NCBI GenBank assembly: GCA_038209965.1
Contig: JBBQXF010000140.1
Location: forward strand, 1 to 11,260
Direction of reading: 5' to 3'
DNA from: JALONO01 sp038209965
Lineage (GTDB): Bacteria > Bacteroidota > Bacteroidia > Cytophagales > Thermoflexibacteraceae
DNA: 11,260 nucleotides
Both the position numbers and the translations under genes were made by a program. The notes under the pieces were generated by a model. That model worked only from the letters and a program-made list of their open reading frames with translations, was not told the origin of the DNA and did no database searches. Positions 1-7,417 of this stretch are shown in pieces (position 1 is the first letter of the stretch; each line of letters starts with the position of its first letter).

Positions 1-197
1 ACCCTGAGGCCGTCGGCGTGGTAGCGGTCCAGCCAGAACAGGGCGCTGCTCATGAGGAAGCACCTGACCTCGTTGCGGCCATAATTGAAAATGGCGCTCT
101 TCCAGTCGTGATGAAACCCCCGCCGGGGATCGGCGTGCTCATAGAGGTGGGTGCCGTCGAAGAAGCCGGGGCCGTGTTCGTCCGCGGGGAAGTGGTT
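1..197 (-). pseudogene. glgB: Glycogen branching enzyme (GlgB) internal fragment, broken at its 5' side
   Basis: Read on the minus strand from about 197 down to 1, one frame gives an unmistakable internal piece of 1,4-alpha-glucan branching enzyme (GH13), which makes alpha-1,6 branches in glycogen. The run includes HFPADEHG, FFDGTHLYEHADPRRG, IFNYGRNEVR and FWLDRYHADGLRV. The window edge cuts it one residue before the expected catalytic nucleophile Asp of the (L)RVDAV motif. Upstream of the HFPAD motif the family expects a segment like GVILDWVPSHFP. Here the frame instead reads PPCVPAGADAASRT, the antisense of an Ig-like module, so homology ends sharply at about 192-197. The frame stays open to about 360 without GlgB similarity. 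Nearly every codon ends in G or C, unlike most neighbouring genes. Whether the rest of glgB continues beyond position 1 cannot be seen. The family call is firm; the cause of the break (rearrangement or assembly chimera) is unknown. Confidence 0.85.
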
Positions 198-2910
198 CGT
201 GCGGCTGGCGGCGTCCGCGCCGGCGGGCACGCACGGGGGCAGTGTGGTGCTCTCGGGCGGGGGCGCGGCCAGCGTGGCCGTGGTGCTCCCGGGCGGGACG
301 GTCTCTCCCTCAGTTCCCAGGGTCATCAGTATTACAGGTGTCTCTTTATCATTCGCTTCTATTGTTGGCTCGCCCTCGTCTTCCGCTTTCATCAGTATTT
401 CTGGCACCAATATGAGTGCCGGGGTTTTGGTTACCGCTCCAGCCAACTTTGAAATAGCGGTGAGTGAGAATGCAGCATACGCCAGTAGTATAACAATAGG
501 TGCGGCTGGTAATTTCGGTCCTGTCAATGTGTTGATCCGTTTTAGGTCAGGGGTAGCCATCGGCACTTACAGCGGGCAAGTAGTTTGCTCGAGTGCTGGC
601 GCGGCCAATGCTAACTTGAATCTACCGGCGGCCAATGTGCTACCAGCGGGCCCCATCCCCGGTGGTCAAACTGCCCAGCGCACTACCAGCGGCGTTGGAT
701 ATTTGGAGTATCTTCCCGCTGATCACGCAACAAGTGGTAAACGCTATCCTTTACTGGTCTATTTGCATGGGGCAGGGGACAAAGGCAATGGCACCACCGA
801 CATTTGGCGGGTAGCGAGGATGGGGCCAGCACTTCAGGTCCAAAATGGTCATCGGATGAATTTCATGGTAAATGGCCAAGAAGAGACCTTTATTGTGGTC
901 AGTCCGCAGCTAACCACAAGTCTTGCAGATTTTAACAGTTTGCTTGGCCCGTTTGTAAGCCAAATGTTTACTAAGCACGCTAATATCATTGACCGATCTA
1001 GGGTTTACCTCACTGGCATCAGCATGGGCGGGGCCGGGACTTGGGTAGGGGCAGCAACTAATCCGAGTTGGTATGCAGCCGTTGCACCAGTTTGTGGGGC
1101 CACTTGGCCCGGCAGCACCCAAACTTGTCAAATTGCAGCGGGCAATGTCCCGGTATGGGCACATCATGGGATAGCCGATAATATTATCCAGATTATCCAT
1201 TCGCGCGAGTGGGTGAGGCTGATTAATGGGTGTGCCTCCGCGCCCAATCCCGCCGCCCAGATCAGGGAGTATCCGGGGCTGCCCCATGATATTTCCATAC
1301 CCGCTTATGCTACCGACAATGCCATTAACCCGGTCAACTTGTATCAATGGCTACTGCGGTTTCGCAAACCTTCGGTAGTAAATTGGAATGGTTCGGCCTG
1401 GTCGCCCTTGCCTCCCACCGCCGCCGACAATGTAGTGCTCAATGGTAACTATCCCGGGGTTGATTCGGTCAACCGAGGTTTTGTGGCCAATGCCTTAAAC
1501 GTTGCGACGGGGGTTTCGGTCAATATTATGAATACTCATACCATTGCCGTTAACAATCGGCTGGAGAACGCAGGAACAATCGTTGTCGCGAGTGGCGGGT
1601 CTTTCCTTCAAAGTGCTGCCAGCACTATTGGCGCTTTTACTGGTACATTCACCCTCCAAAGGCAGAACAACAATGCGGCGGCAAACAACTCGGCGGTAAA
1701 CTATAACTTATGGTCTGCCCCGGTCATGGGCCAAACAGTGGCTAATCTGCCTGGGGCTGCGCAGTGGAAGTATGACTTCAATCCGTCTAACCTATCATGG
1801 CGTGCCTTCACCAGTGGGGCCATGATGGCGGGTAGGGGATATTCCGCCGCCCAACTCACTCCCCAATTTGTCGCTTCCTTTACCGGGCGGCCCAACAATG
1901 GCAATGTGTCCATCGCAGTGGCCACCTCGACGGTGGCGAGTACTACCGGCAATAACTTATTGGGCAATCCCTATCCATCGGCCCTCGATTTGCGCGCGTT
2001 CTTTGCCGACCCGGACAATAATGAACTGAACGGATCGGCGTGGTTTTTCTTCAATCCTGCAACTGGGCAGGGAGGTGCTTCTTACCAAGTGGCCAACGAA
2101 CTTACCGGTATCAGGTATGTGCCGACCGGGCGGGGCTTCTTTGTCAGGGCCAATACTGCTGGCACAGTGATCTTTAAGAACCAACACCGCGCTTCGGGCA
2201 ACAACCAGATGTTCAACCGGGAAGAACAACTTGATTTTGAACGTCTGGTCTTAGATTTCCGTGCGCCCGACGGGAGTAGTGACCGTACTTATCTGGGCCT
2301 TGGAAAAGCGTTTTCGGTTGGGTTTGACCCCAGGTACGATGCCCAAAAGGCAGCCAACCTCTCGGCCCTGGACATTTCATTGCTCTGGGACAATGCCCAA
2401 TGGACTACTTTGGCCCTGCCAAATGAGGGGTTGCCATTATCACTCCCAGTCGTTGTACAAGTCAAGCAATCGGGCAAATACTGGCTTAATGCCCCCCAAC
2501 TTTCCGATAAGGCCAGCAGGCCAGTCTGGCTCGAGGACCGGGCCACCGGGAAATTTTATGACCTGCGGGCAGCCAGTGACTATTGCCTGGCCCTAAACAG
2601 TGGCCGATATGATGACCGCTTCTTCCTTCGGTTTGACCAAGGGGCAGATCGCGGGGCGGCTGGTAATGCCCTGCATGTTTACAGCTACAAAAACCAAGTT
2701 TACATTCGTGCCGCCAGTATGGTAGGCGAGCTTGCGCAAGTGACGATTTATGACCTGATGGGTAGGCTGGTGCTAAAAACCGGAGATGTTAAATTGGGCC
2801 CAGTTTTTCAGCAAATTGATGCCCATGCCGTCGGTACCGATGGAATATATGTGGTGCGGGTGCAGACCAGTCACGAAATCACTGAACAGAGGGTGTATTT
2901 GTCGTGGTAG
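151..2910 (+). CDS. Secreted multidomain esterase: Ig-like repeats, CE1-type alpha/beta hydrolase, T9SS sorting tail (N-terminus missing)
   Basis: The open frame of 919 codons starts at a GTG at 151, but codons 151 to about 195 are antisense to glgB, so credible protein begins near 196 and the real start and signal peptide are absent. Numbering from 151, residues ~17-52 are the end of one Ig-like repeat (VRLAASAPAGTHGGS). A full second repeat covers ~55-165 and ends GTYSGQVV. Residues ~168-408 form an alpha/beta hydrolase of the CE1/feruloyl esterase/'predicted peptidase' type: LLVYLHGAGDKG, nucleophile Ser291 in GISMGG, Asp343 in HHGIAD and His379 in YPGLPHD. Residues ~410-500 look like a beta-solenoid. 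The segment ~520-690 carries NLLGNPYPSALDL, typical of T9SS-exported proteins. The last ~80 residues (VTIYDLMGRLV, DGIYVVRV) fit the type A sorting domain. Likely role: cell-surface or secreted ester hydrolysis, perhaps on plant polysaccharide; the substrate is unknown. No terminator with a T-run is seen downstream. Confidence 0.85.
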   Translation: MPSKKPGPCSSAGKWFVRLAASAPAGTHGGSVVLSGGGAASVAVVLPGGTVSPSVPRVISITGVSLSFASIVGSPSSSAFISISGTNMSAGVLVTAPANFEIAVSENAAYASSITIGAAGNFGPVNVLIRFRSGVAIGTYSGQVVCSSAGAANANLNLPAANVLPAGPIPGGQTAQRTTSGVGYLEYLPADHATSGKRYPLLVYLHGAGDKGNGTTDIWRVARMGPALQVQNGHRMNFMVNGQEETFIVVSPQLTTSLADFNSLLGPFVSQMFTKHANIIDRSRVYLTGISMGGAGTWVGAATNPSWYAAVAPVCGATWPGSTQTCQIAAGNVPVWAHHGIADNIIQIIHSREWVRLINGCASAPNPAAQIREYPGLPHDISIPAYATDNAINPVNLYQWLLRFRKPSVVNWNGSAWSPLPPTAADNVVLNGNYPGVDSVNRGFVANALNVATGVSVNIMNTHTIAVNNRLENAGTIVVASGGSFLQSAASTIGAFTGTFTLQRQNNNAAANNSAVNYNLWSAPVMGQTVANLPGAAQWKYDFNPSNLSWRAFTSGAMMAGRGYSAAQLTPQFVASFTGRPNNGNVSIAVATSTVASTTGNNLLGNPYPSALDLRAFFADPDNNELNGSAWFFFNPATGQGGASYQVANELTGIRYVPTGRGFFVRANTAGTVIFKNQHRASGNNQMFNREEQLDFERLVLDFRAPDGSSDRTYLGLGKAFSVGFDPRYDAQKAANLSALDISLLWDNAQWTTLALPNEGLPLSLPVVVQVKQSGKYWLNAPQLSDKASRPVWLEDRATGKFYDLRAASDYCLALNSGRYDDRFFLRFDQGADRGAAGNALHVYSYKNQVYIRAASMVGELAQVTIYDLMGRLVLKTGDVKLGPVFQQIDAHAVGTDGIYVVRVQTSHEITEQRVYLSW
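196..475 (+). repeat. Tandem Ig-like modules at the N-terminal side of the esterase
   Basis: Two copies of a Bacteroidota Ig-like module can be aligned by eye at the protein level. The end of copy 1 (VRLAASAPAGTHGGSVV, then a Ser/Gly/Ala-rich strand and LPGGTVSPS) matches the end of copy 2 (IRFRSGVAIGTYSGQVV, then SAGAANANLNLPAANV, which continues to about 645). Copy 1 is incomplete at its left because of the junction near 195. It is strikingly GC-rich up to about 310, whereas copy 2 has ordinary composition. Modules like this usually act as spacers in secreted T9SS proteins. Confidence 0.6.
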
Positions 2911-2998
2911 TACTGTTGGCGTATTAGTGGAACACATTGATCGCATCAAACTAAGGTAAATTTGATAGTGATATTTGAAACTTGCAATCTCTATTTTT

Positions 2999-3057
2999 CA
3001 TGTTGAGCCTGCGAAATATCTGATATTAATTTTCAGATGTTTCGCAGGTTGAACATG
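2999..3057. repeat. Large imperfect palindrome (25-nt arms), REP-like candidate
   Basis: The left arm at 2999-3023 (CATGTTGAGCCTGCGAAA, then TATCTGA) pairs with the right arm at 3033-3057 (TCAGATGTTTCGCAGG, then TTGAACATG) across a 9-nt AT loop. Of 25 positions, 22 are Watson-Crick pairs, two would be G-U in RNA, and one is a mismatch. No T-run follows, so it is not a classical intrinsic terminator, although it lies about 90 bp after the esterase stop codon. The sequence recalls the dispersed GTTGAGCCTGTCGAAA-type palindromes I remember from several bacterial genomes; that resemblance is from memory and unverified. Confidence 0.65.
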
Positions 3058-3717
3058 GTGGGTTAGCAACTGTTTAGATAAATAAAATACTTGATAATCA
3101 ATTATTTATAAAATCATAAATCCGAATGAACAACTATGAAAATATACTTAAATTGCTAACAATCATATAATTGAAAAAATTACTTTTTATCTTAAAAATA
3201 TTTGCTTTTTCAGCCAATTTAAAATCAATCAGTTAAAAAATAAAATACTTATACTATTACAAAAAATTAGTTGTGTTATTATCAAAGTGTGGACAAACAT
3301 GGACTTTTATAGATCGATGCAAAAGATGTTTTCTAAAGTGCCACGTTAAGAATAAATCGGCGAAAACTAAACCTATTACCAGTCATGCCGGTCACCAAGC
3401 GTTAACGGTTCCCCGTGGGTGGGCCTAGCTTTGGGCAAGCGGTTTTGAGGAGCTGGGCCGGTTGCCAGCGGCTGAATGACTGACGGGTTTGTAGGAAAAA
3501 TGCCAAGGAGGTTAAGTTTTGTGCAATAGCAAACCGATTGCCTTGGTAAAGGACAGACACCACCCGTCCACCGCTGCGGGCTAATATTCTTAGGGCAATA
3601 AACCCAATGATCGGGGCAAATCCTTGACAATTGGGCCAGTCAATTGAACGAATTTCCAACCGTGATGCCATTTTGGGCGGGAGGGGAGGGGTAGCGTTTT
3701 GGCCCCAATTAGCCATT

Positions 3718-3735
3718 TTGGCAATATTCTGCCAA
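3718..3735. promoter_or_regulatory. Short inverted repeat upstream of yicC
   Basis: TTGGCA at 3718-3723 and TGCCAA at 3730-3735 form a perfect 6+6 inverted repeat with a 6-nt centre. It lies just upstream of the candidate yicC promoter, a suitable place for a dimeric regulator. An arm of this length can easily arise by chance, so this is only a candidate operator. Confidence 0.2.
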
Positions 3736-3748
3736 GAAAACTACCCAA

Positions 3749-3783
3749 TTTGGGGCATTTTGTCCAGCTTTGGTGTAATTTTG
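3749..3783 (+). promoter_or_regulatory. Candidate Bacteroidota-type promoter for yicC
   Basis: TAATTTTG at 3776-3783 fits the Bacteroidota -7 element TAnnTTTG exactly. A TTTG at 3749-3752 lies 23 bp upstream as a possible -33 element, at the wide end of the usual spacing. Transcription would start around 3790, giving a leader of about 60 nt before the yicC ATG. The motif is short and the spacing imperfect, so confidence is low. Confidence 0.3.
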
Positions 3784-3850
3784 AGCCTGCTCGTTTAGCA
3801 GCGCCCCAAGCACCGCAATGAGCCTTTTTTTGACCCCCAAACCTATTCCA

Positions 3851-4729
3851 ATGATCAAATCCATGACCGGTTTTGGCACTGTGAGCCTCGAGAACGAGGC
3901 GTTCAGCCTGACTGTCGAAGCCAAAAGCCTCAACGCTAAATCTTCGGACATCTATATCAAAATGAGCAGCCGATTTTCTGACAAGGAAATTGACCTGCGG
4001 AATCTGTTGGCCAGAACGTTGGAGCGAGGTAAGATCAACTTGAGCATCAATTACACCAATAAAAAGGACTCTACCGAGCGGATGGTGGTCAACCGCGATC
4101 TGGTGGCCCAATATTACCAAGACTTGAAGGCAACGGCCGATTTGGTGGGTGCTTCCCACACCGAACTTTTCCGCATGGCCACCATGATGCCCGAGGCGTA
4201 CATTCCTGCCCCGCCCACGCCCGCCAGTGCCGATGAGTGGTTGCTGATCTATCAAGCAGTGGAGCAGGCCATTGATGCGTGCGAAGATTTTCGGAAACAG
4301 GAAGGGCAAGCGTTGGCCCTCATGCTGGAGGAGTGCATCGCGAAAATATCGGCCAGCCTAGATGGGATCGCCGAGCGCGACCCGGAGCGCATTGTCCATG
4401 TGCGCCAGCGCCTCCACGAACAAGTGAAGGATTTCGTCAACAGTGAGCAATTTGATGCCAACCGGTTTGAACAAGAACTGGTGTACTACATCGACAAACT
4501 GGACATCAACGAGGAAAAAGTCCGGCTCCGCAACCACCTTGCTTATTTCGGGCAAACCATGAACGAAAACCAGCCTTCGGGGAAAAAACTGAATTTCATT
4601 GCCCAAGAGATCGGCCGGGAAATCAACACCATCGGCTCCAAGGCCAACGATACCACCATTCAACGTTTGGTGGTCAATATGAAAGAGGAACTGGAAAAAA
4701 TCAAAGAACAACTGAACAATGTGCTGTAA
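3851..4729 (+). CDS. yicC: YicC family endoribonuclease
   Basis: This 292-residue protein has the full YicC architecture: an N-terminal YicC_N domain beginning MIKSMTGFG and a C-terminal DUF1732 domain ending in a conserved block at ~253-292 (EIGREINTIGSKAND). Length is normal for the family. Escherichia coli YicC is an endoribonuclease linked to small-RNA decay; a similar cytoplasmic RNA-processing role is inferred here. I chose the ATG at 3851 because it gives the canonical MIKSMTGFG start. The in-frame ATG at 3818 would only add 11 non-conserved residues. There is no Shine-Dalgarno sequence, as is usual in this phylum. A candidate promoter lies at 3749-3783. In many bacteria yicC is next to gmk (guanylate kinase), but here the next gene, 78 bp downstream, encodes an outer-membrane protein. 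Confidence 0.93.
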   Translation: MIKSMTGFGTVSLENEAFSLTVEAKSLNAKSSDIYIKMSSRFSDKEIDLRNLLARTLERGKINLSINYTNKKDSTERMVVNRDLVAQYYQDLKATADLVGASHTELFRMATMMPEAYIPAPPTPASADEWLLIYQAVEQAIDACEDFRKQEGQALALMLEECIAKISASLDGIAERDPERIVHVRQRLHEQVKDFVNSEQFDANRFEQELVYYIDKLDINEEKVRLRNHLAYFGQTMNENQPSGKKLNFIAQEIGREINTIGSKANDTTIQRLVVNMKEELEKIKEQLNNVL

Positions 4730-4807
4730 TCAACAGCTACATTTTGACGGTCAATGGTGGTTTGGCGCAAAAACTGCATAGTGATCCACGATCACCAATG
4801 TTTGGCC

Positions 4808-5617
4808 ATGCACTTTCGACTCCCTTTATTGATTGCCATTTTCTCCTTGGGCAGTAGCCGGCTCACTGCCCAAGAGATGCCCACTCAGCGCGTAGCGCGG
4901 GAACCCGTGCTATGGGGCAACTACAACATGGAATACTATTTGCCAAGTGGCAGTTTTTTCTTTGGCGAGGTTAGCCTGCGCCGCTCTTTGCAGTCGGGAC
5001 TGCCTACGGCTCTTGGGCTGAACCGGGCACATATCATGGTGGGCTACGAGCAGCGCCTGACCGATCATTGGCACCTGGGCGCATCAGGACGAGTGGTGAC
5101 CGAGGGCAATTTGGCCCAACTCTACAACCGGGCCTACCTCAACCATTCCGGGTCAATTGGGCGAATCGAGTTTCTCAAGCAAATCAGTGTAGAGCAAATC
5201 AATAATCTAAAGGCCCAGACTGGCTCCGAGGGCCGTTTTGGGGTGTTGGTGGCCTTGGCCAAAAACATCCCGCTGGCCAATGGCCGAACTTTCCGGCCCG
5301 TGTTTTCCTACGAATTGTTCAGCTTGTTTGCGATCAGTAACCGGTTCTTTTTCAATGACAACAAACGCCGCATAGACAAGACCCGGCTCAAATTGGAGGG
5401 TGCATACTGGTTCACCGAACGGTTTAGCCTCGCCCTGTTCATGATCCACGAAACGGATTATTTCTTTGCGGTGGCCCAGTTTGATCAGAATGGCCAGCAG
5501 CTCAACCCCGACCGCCGCCTCAACTTACTATCACCCACGGTGGGCGTGCGGGCCCACTTCTGGCTCAAGCACCAAGATCTGCCCCCCAGCCGCCGTCTGC
5601 GGAGCTTGCCGTATTGA
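4808..5617 (+). CDS. DUF2490-like outer-membrane beta-barrel protein
   Basis: From the ATG at 4808 the protein has 269 residues. Residues 1-21 form a signal peptide (basic start, hydrophobic LPLLIAIFSLG, likely cut after LTA before Gln22). An in-frame ATG at 4754 would bury this signal behind a polar extension, so 4808 is preferred. The mature part is made of alternating amphipathic strands rich in aromatic residues: LWGNYNMEYYLPSG, the GYEQRLTDHWHLGASGR region, FRPVFSYELFS, LKLEGAYWFTERFSLALF, and a closing VGVRAHFWL strand. This pattern fits the DUF2490 family of Bacteroidota outer-membrane barrels, whose function is not established. The tail is basic and proline-containing (PPSRRLRSLPY). 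It lies 78 bp after yicC on the same strand and could be co-transcribed. The barrel and export calls are firm; the exact family is likely but not certain. Confidence 0.72.
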   Translation: MHFRLPLLIAIFSLGSSRLTAQEMPTQRVAREPVLWGNYNMEYYLPSGSFFFGEVSLRRSLQSGLPTALGLNRAHIMVGYEQRLTDHWHLGASGRVVTEGNLAQLYNRAYLNHSGSIGRIEFLKQISVEQINNLKAQTGSEGRFGVLVALAKNIPLANGRTFRPVFSYELFSLFAISNRFFFNDNKRRIDKTRLKLEGAYWFTERFSLALFMIHETDYFFAVAQFDQNGQQLNPDRRLNLLSPTVGVRAHFWLKHQDLPPSRRLRSLPY

Positions 5618-6354
5618 TCAGAAAACCAAATAAATTGCAAGATGTCTGTTATTTAAGCCGCGCCAATCATGTTCTGTAGGACAAAATCGGGGATAAATTG
5701 GGAGTTAAAGAAAAGGTCTGGGTCTTTTTTGGCTAATATTATTGCAGTTTGAGGTTTCACAGGGTTTTGAAAATAGCCCTCAAATCGGGGAGGCCCAGTT
5801 TGGGGGATCGGGTTTCTCAGCCCAATATTTTTGCCAAATTTTGGTAGGGCAAAAAAAGAAAGATGAAACATATTTGTCATCTGTGGAGCACCCCAAAGAT
5901 CTACTGTGGGGCAGGCAGACACCCCTTCGGGGCTGACCTTGACACTTGGCAGCCCGGCCCCTGCGCTGGCAGGCATATTGCATCTTTACTTTTGTTTTCA
6001 AGGGGCTATTCCAGCCACTTGCCCAATCAAAACCTCATTTGGTTATTTTCAACGAAAAATGGTTGGTTTAATTCAAATGGGAAGAAAGTTCAACATTCGA
6101 TTTTCTGTTGATTAATTGAAAAATAAATGCTAGTATTTTTTTAAATGGCCTAGTTTATCCAGTTTTTGGGTAAAAAACAAAGACCAAAAAATCAATCTTC
6201 GGGTCAGTGAACCACCGATCAGCGGCGATCCCAACTTGCCGTTTGGGGAGGCAGCGCCCTTGATATTTTGTTAATGAACTGCCTAAAGTTGGTGAAAAAA
6301 AAATACTTTTCTGGCCAAGAAGGATGAGTCTGGCTAAATCCAGCGCGCTTTTGC
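5618..6354. other. Spacer between the DUF2490-like gene and meaB; no convincing gene
   Basis: About 740 bases contain several mutually overlapping open frames of 60-107 codons on both strands, none with recognisable motifs or a clear advantage over the others; the longest is minus-strand 5653-5976. The notable content is a GC-rich, hairpin-rich island at 5887-5975 within otherwise AT-leaning DNA. From about 6050 to 6190 the sequence is AT-rich. A TAnnTTTG match (TACTTTTG) at 5987-5994 has no good -33 partner and is 360 bp from meaB. No clear meaB promoter or terminator was found. Confidence 0.55.
5887..5975. other. GC-rich hairpin island, possible structured RNA
   Basis: Three successive small hairpins can be drawn. 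The first is CCCCA (5891-5895) with TGGGG (5907-5911). The second is CCCC-TTC-GGGG (5922-5932), which can also fold as a C(UUCG)G tetraloop stem. The third is CCTGC-GCTG-GCAGG (5960-5973). The block stands out from its AT-leaning surroundings. No known RNA family is recognised, the strand is unclear, and no T-run marks an end. It may be a non-coding RNA, an element remnant, or chance. Confidence 0.25.
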
Positions 6355-7353
6355 ATGATCAACACCAAAAAAAGGCTTCCCGTGGACGAGTATGTGGCGG
6401 GCATCCGCGCTCATGATCGTTTCGTGCTCAGCCAAGCCATTACCTTGGTGGAGAGCAGTTTGCCGAGCGATCAGCTTTTGGCGGCATCGTTGTTGGCGGC
6501 CATTGTACCGTTGACGGGCCAAGCGGTGCGCGTCGGCATCACGGGCGTGCCCGGCGTGGGCAAAAGCACGTTCATTGAGTCGTTTGGATTGATGGTAACG
6601 GAGCAGGGCAAAAAACTGGCTGTGTTGGCCATTGATCCCAGCAGCCAAGTGTCGGGGGGCAGTATCATGGGCGACAAGACCCGGATGGAACGCCTGAGCC
6701 ATGATCCGCTGGCCTACATCCGCCCCTCACCTGCCAGATCGTCGCTGGGAGGGGTGAGCCGCAAGACCCGCGAGGCCATGCTCCTGTGCGAAGCAGCGGG
6801 CCACGAAGTTGTTTTTATCGAGACAGTGGGCGTGGGCCAGTCCGAAACCGCGGTCCATGACATGACCGACTTTTTCTTGCTCCTCATGCTGGCCGGGGCC
6901 GGTGATGAACTGCAGGGCATCAAGAAAGGCATCATTGAAATGGCCGATGCGGTGGTGATCAACAAGGCCGATGGCGACAATGCCCCCAAGGCGCGGCTGG
7001 CCCAAATTGAGTACCAAAATGCCCTGCACCTGCTGCCCGCTGCGCCCTCGGGCTGGGAAACCAAAGTGCTCACTTGCTCGGCCCTCTACCAAACCGGCCT
7101 ACCAGCGCTTTGGCAGGCCATAGAACAGCACCAAGATCTCGTACGGGCCAATGGTTGGTTTGCCCGCCGCCGCCAAGCCCAGAACCTTGCTTGGCTGCAC
7201 GACACCATCCGCCAGCAACTGACCGACCGATTTTACCAACACCCGGCCGTGGCCCAGCAGATGGCAGCTATCGAGCAGGCTGTGGCCCAGGGGAGTGCCC
7301 ACGCCGTAAATGCGGCCATGGAATTAATCAACGTATATTTGGGGCGAATTTGA
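6355..7353 (+). CDS. meaB: MeaB/ArgK family G3E P-loop GTPase (methylmalonyl-CoA mutase chaperone)
   Basis: The 332-residue protein carries the full G3E GTPase signature: Walker A GVPGVGKST at 64-72 (Lys70), IDPSS at 93-97 followed by GDKTRM at 106-111, ETVGVGQSE at 156-164, and the guanine-specificity motif NKAD at 203-206. MeaB (historically ArgK) uses GTP hydrolysis to gate delivery of adenosylcobalamin to methylmalonyl-CoA mutase and protects the enzyme from inactivation. It acts in the cytoplasm in the propionyl-CoA/succinyl-CoA route. Length is normal and the C-terminal helices that mediate dimerisation are present. The ATG at 6355 is the natural start, since it gives the usual short N-terminal helix before the GTPase core. 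No mutase gene lies in the window, so its client must be encoded elsewhere. It is the first gene of a possible four-gene plus-strand unit. Confidence 0.93.
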   Translation: MINTKKRLPVDEYVAGIRAHDRFVLSQAITLVESSLPSDQLLAASLLAAIVPLTGQAVRVGITGVPGVGKSTFIESFGLMVTEQGKKLAVLAIDPSSQVSGGSIMGDKTRMERLSHDPLAYIRPSPARSSLGGVSRKTREAMLLCEAAGHEVVFIETVGVGQSETAVHDMTDFFLLLMLAGAGDELQGIKKGIIEMADAVVINKADGDNAPKARLAQIEYQNALHLLPAAPSGWETKVLTCSALYQTGLPALWQAIEQHQDLVRANGWFARRRQAQNLAWLHDTIRQQLTDRFYQHPAVAQQMAAIEQAVAQGSAHAVNAAMELINVYLGRI

Positions 7354-7417
7354 ATGCCCGATTTTTTTGCTGTCCATTTTTATATTGGCCCTCCAATGCA
7401 TCTGTAACCTTATCTAT

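Larger units (their letters stand above)
2911..3850. other. Long spacer between the esterase gene and yicC; no convincing gene
   Basis: About 940 bases hold no recognisable gene. The left part (2911-3060) contains a large imperfect palindrome at 2999-3057. The middle (about 3060-3360) is extremely AT-rich, with stops in all frames and only tiny open frames such as a 16-codon one at 3299-3349. The right part (about 3370-3720) returns to moderate GC. It has overlapping minus-strand open frames of 84 and 104 codons (ends at 3376 and 3402) with no recognisable motif, which I do not call as genes. The last 130 bases carry a candidate promoter for yicC. No tRNA, rRNA, CRISPR or transposase trace was seen. 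Confidence 0.6.

Noticed and set aside
2957..2964. TAAATTTG, an exact TAnnTTTG match, about 35 bp before the large palindrome
   Set aside because: Only a 3-of-4 -33 match (ATTG, 17 bp upstream), no gene downstream, and such matches are common in AT-rich DNA.
3299..3349. Tiny 16-codon open frame (MDFYRSMQKMFSKVPR)
   Set aside because: Too short to distinguish from chance in an AT-rich spacer, and no homology can be judged.
3402..3716. Minus-strand 104-codon open frame divergent from yicC (and an overlapping 84-codon frame ending at 3376)
   Set aside because: No recognisable motif, unusual composition, two overlapping frames of similar length, and no start context; most likely chance openness in GC-moderate DNA.
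4781..4795. GTGATC-CAC-GATCAC short palindrome upstream of the DUF2490-like gene
   Set aside because: Six-base arms with no extension and no T-run; too weak for a terminator and not convincing as an operator.
5828..5855. TTTTTGCC / GGCAAAAA inverted repeat as an intrinsic terminator
   Set aside because: Polarity is wrong on both strands: the T-run precedes the stem rather than following it.
5653..5976. Minus-strand 107-codon open frame in the second spacer
   Set aside because: Several competing frames on both strands cover the same bases and none shows a domain, signal peptide or family motif; it also runs through the hairpin island.
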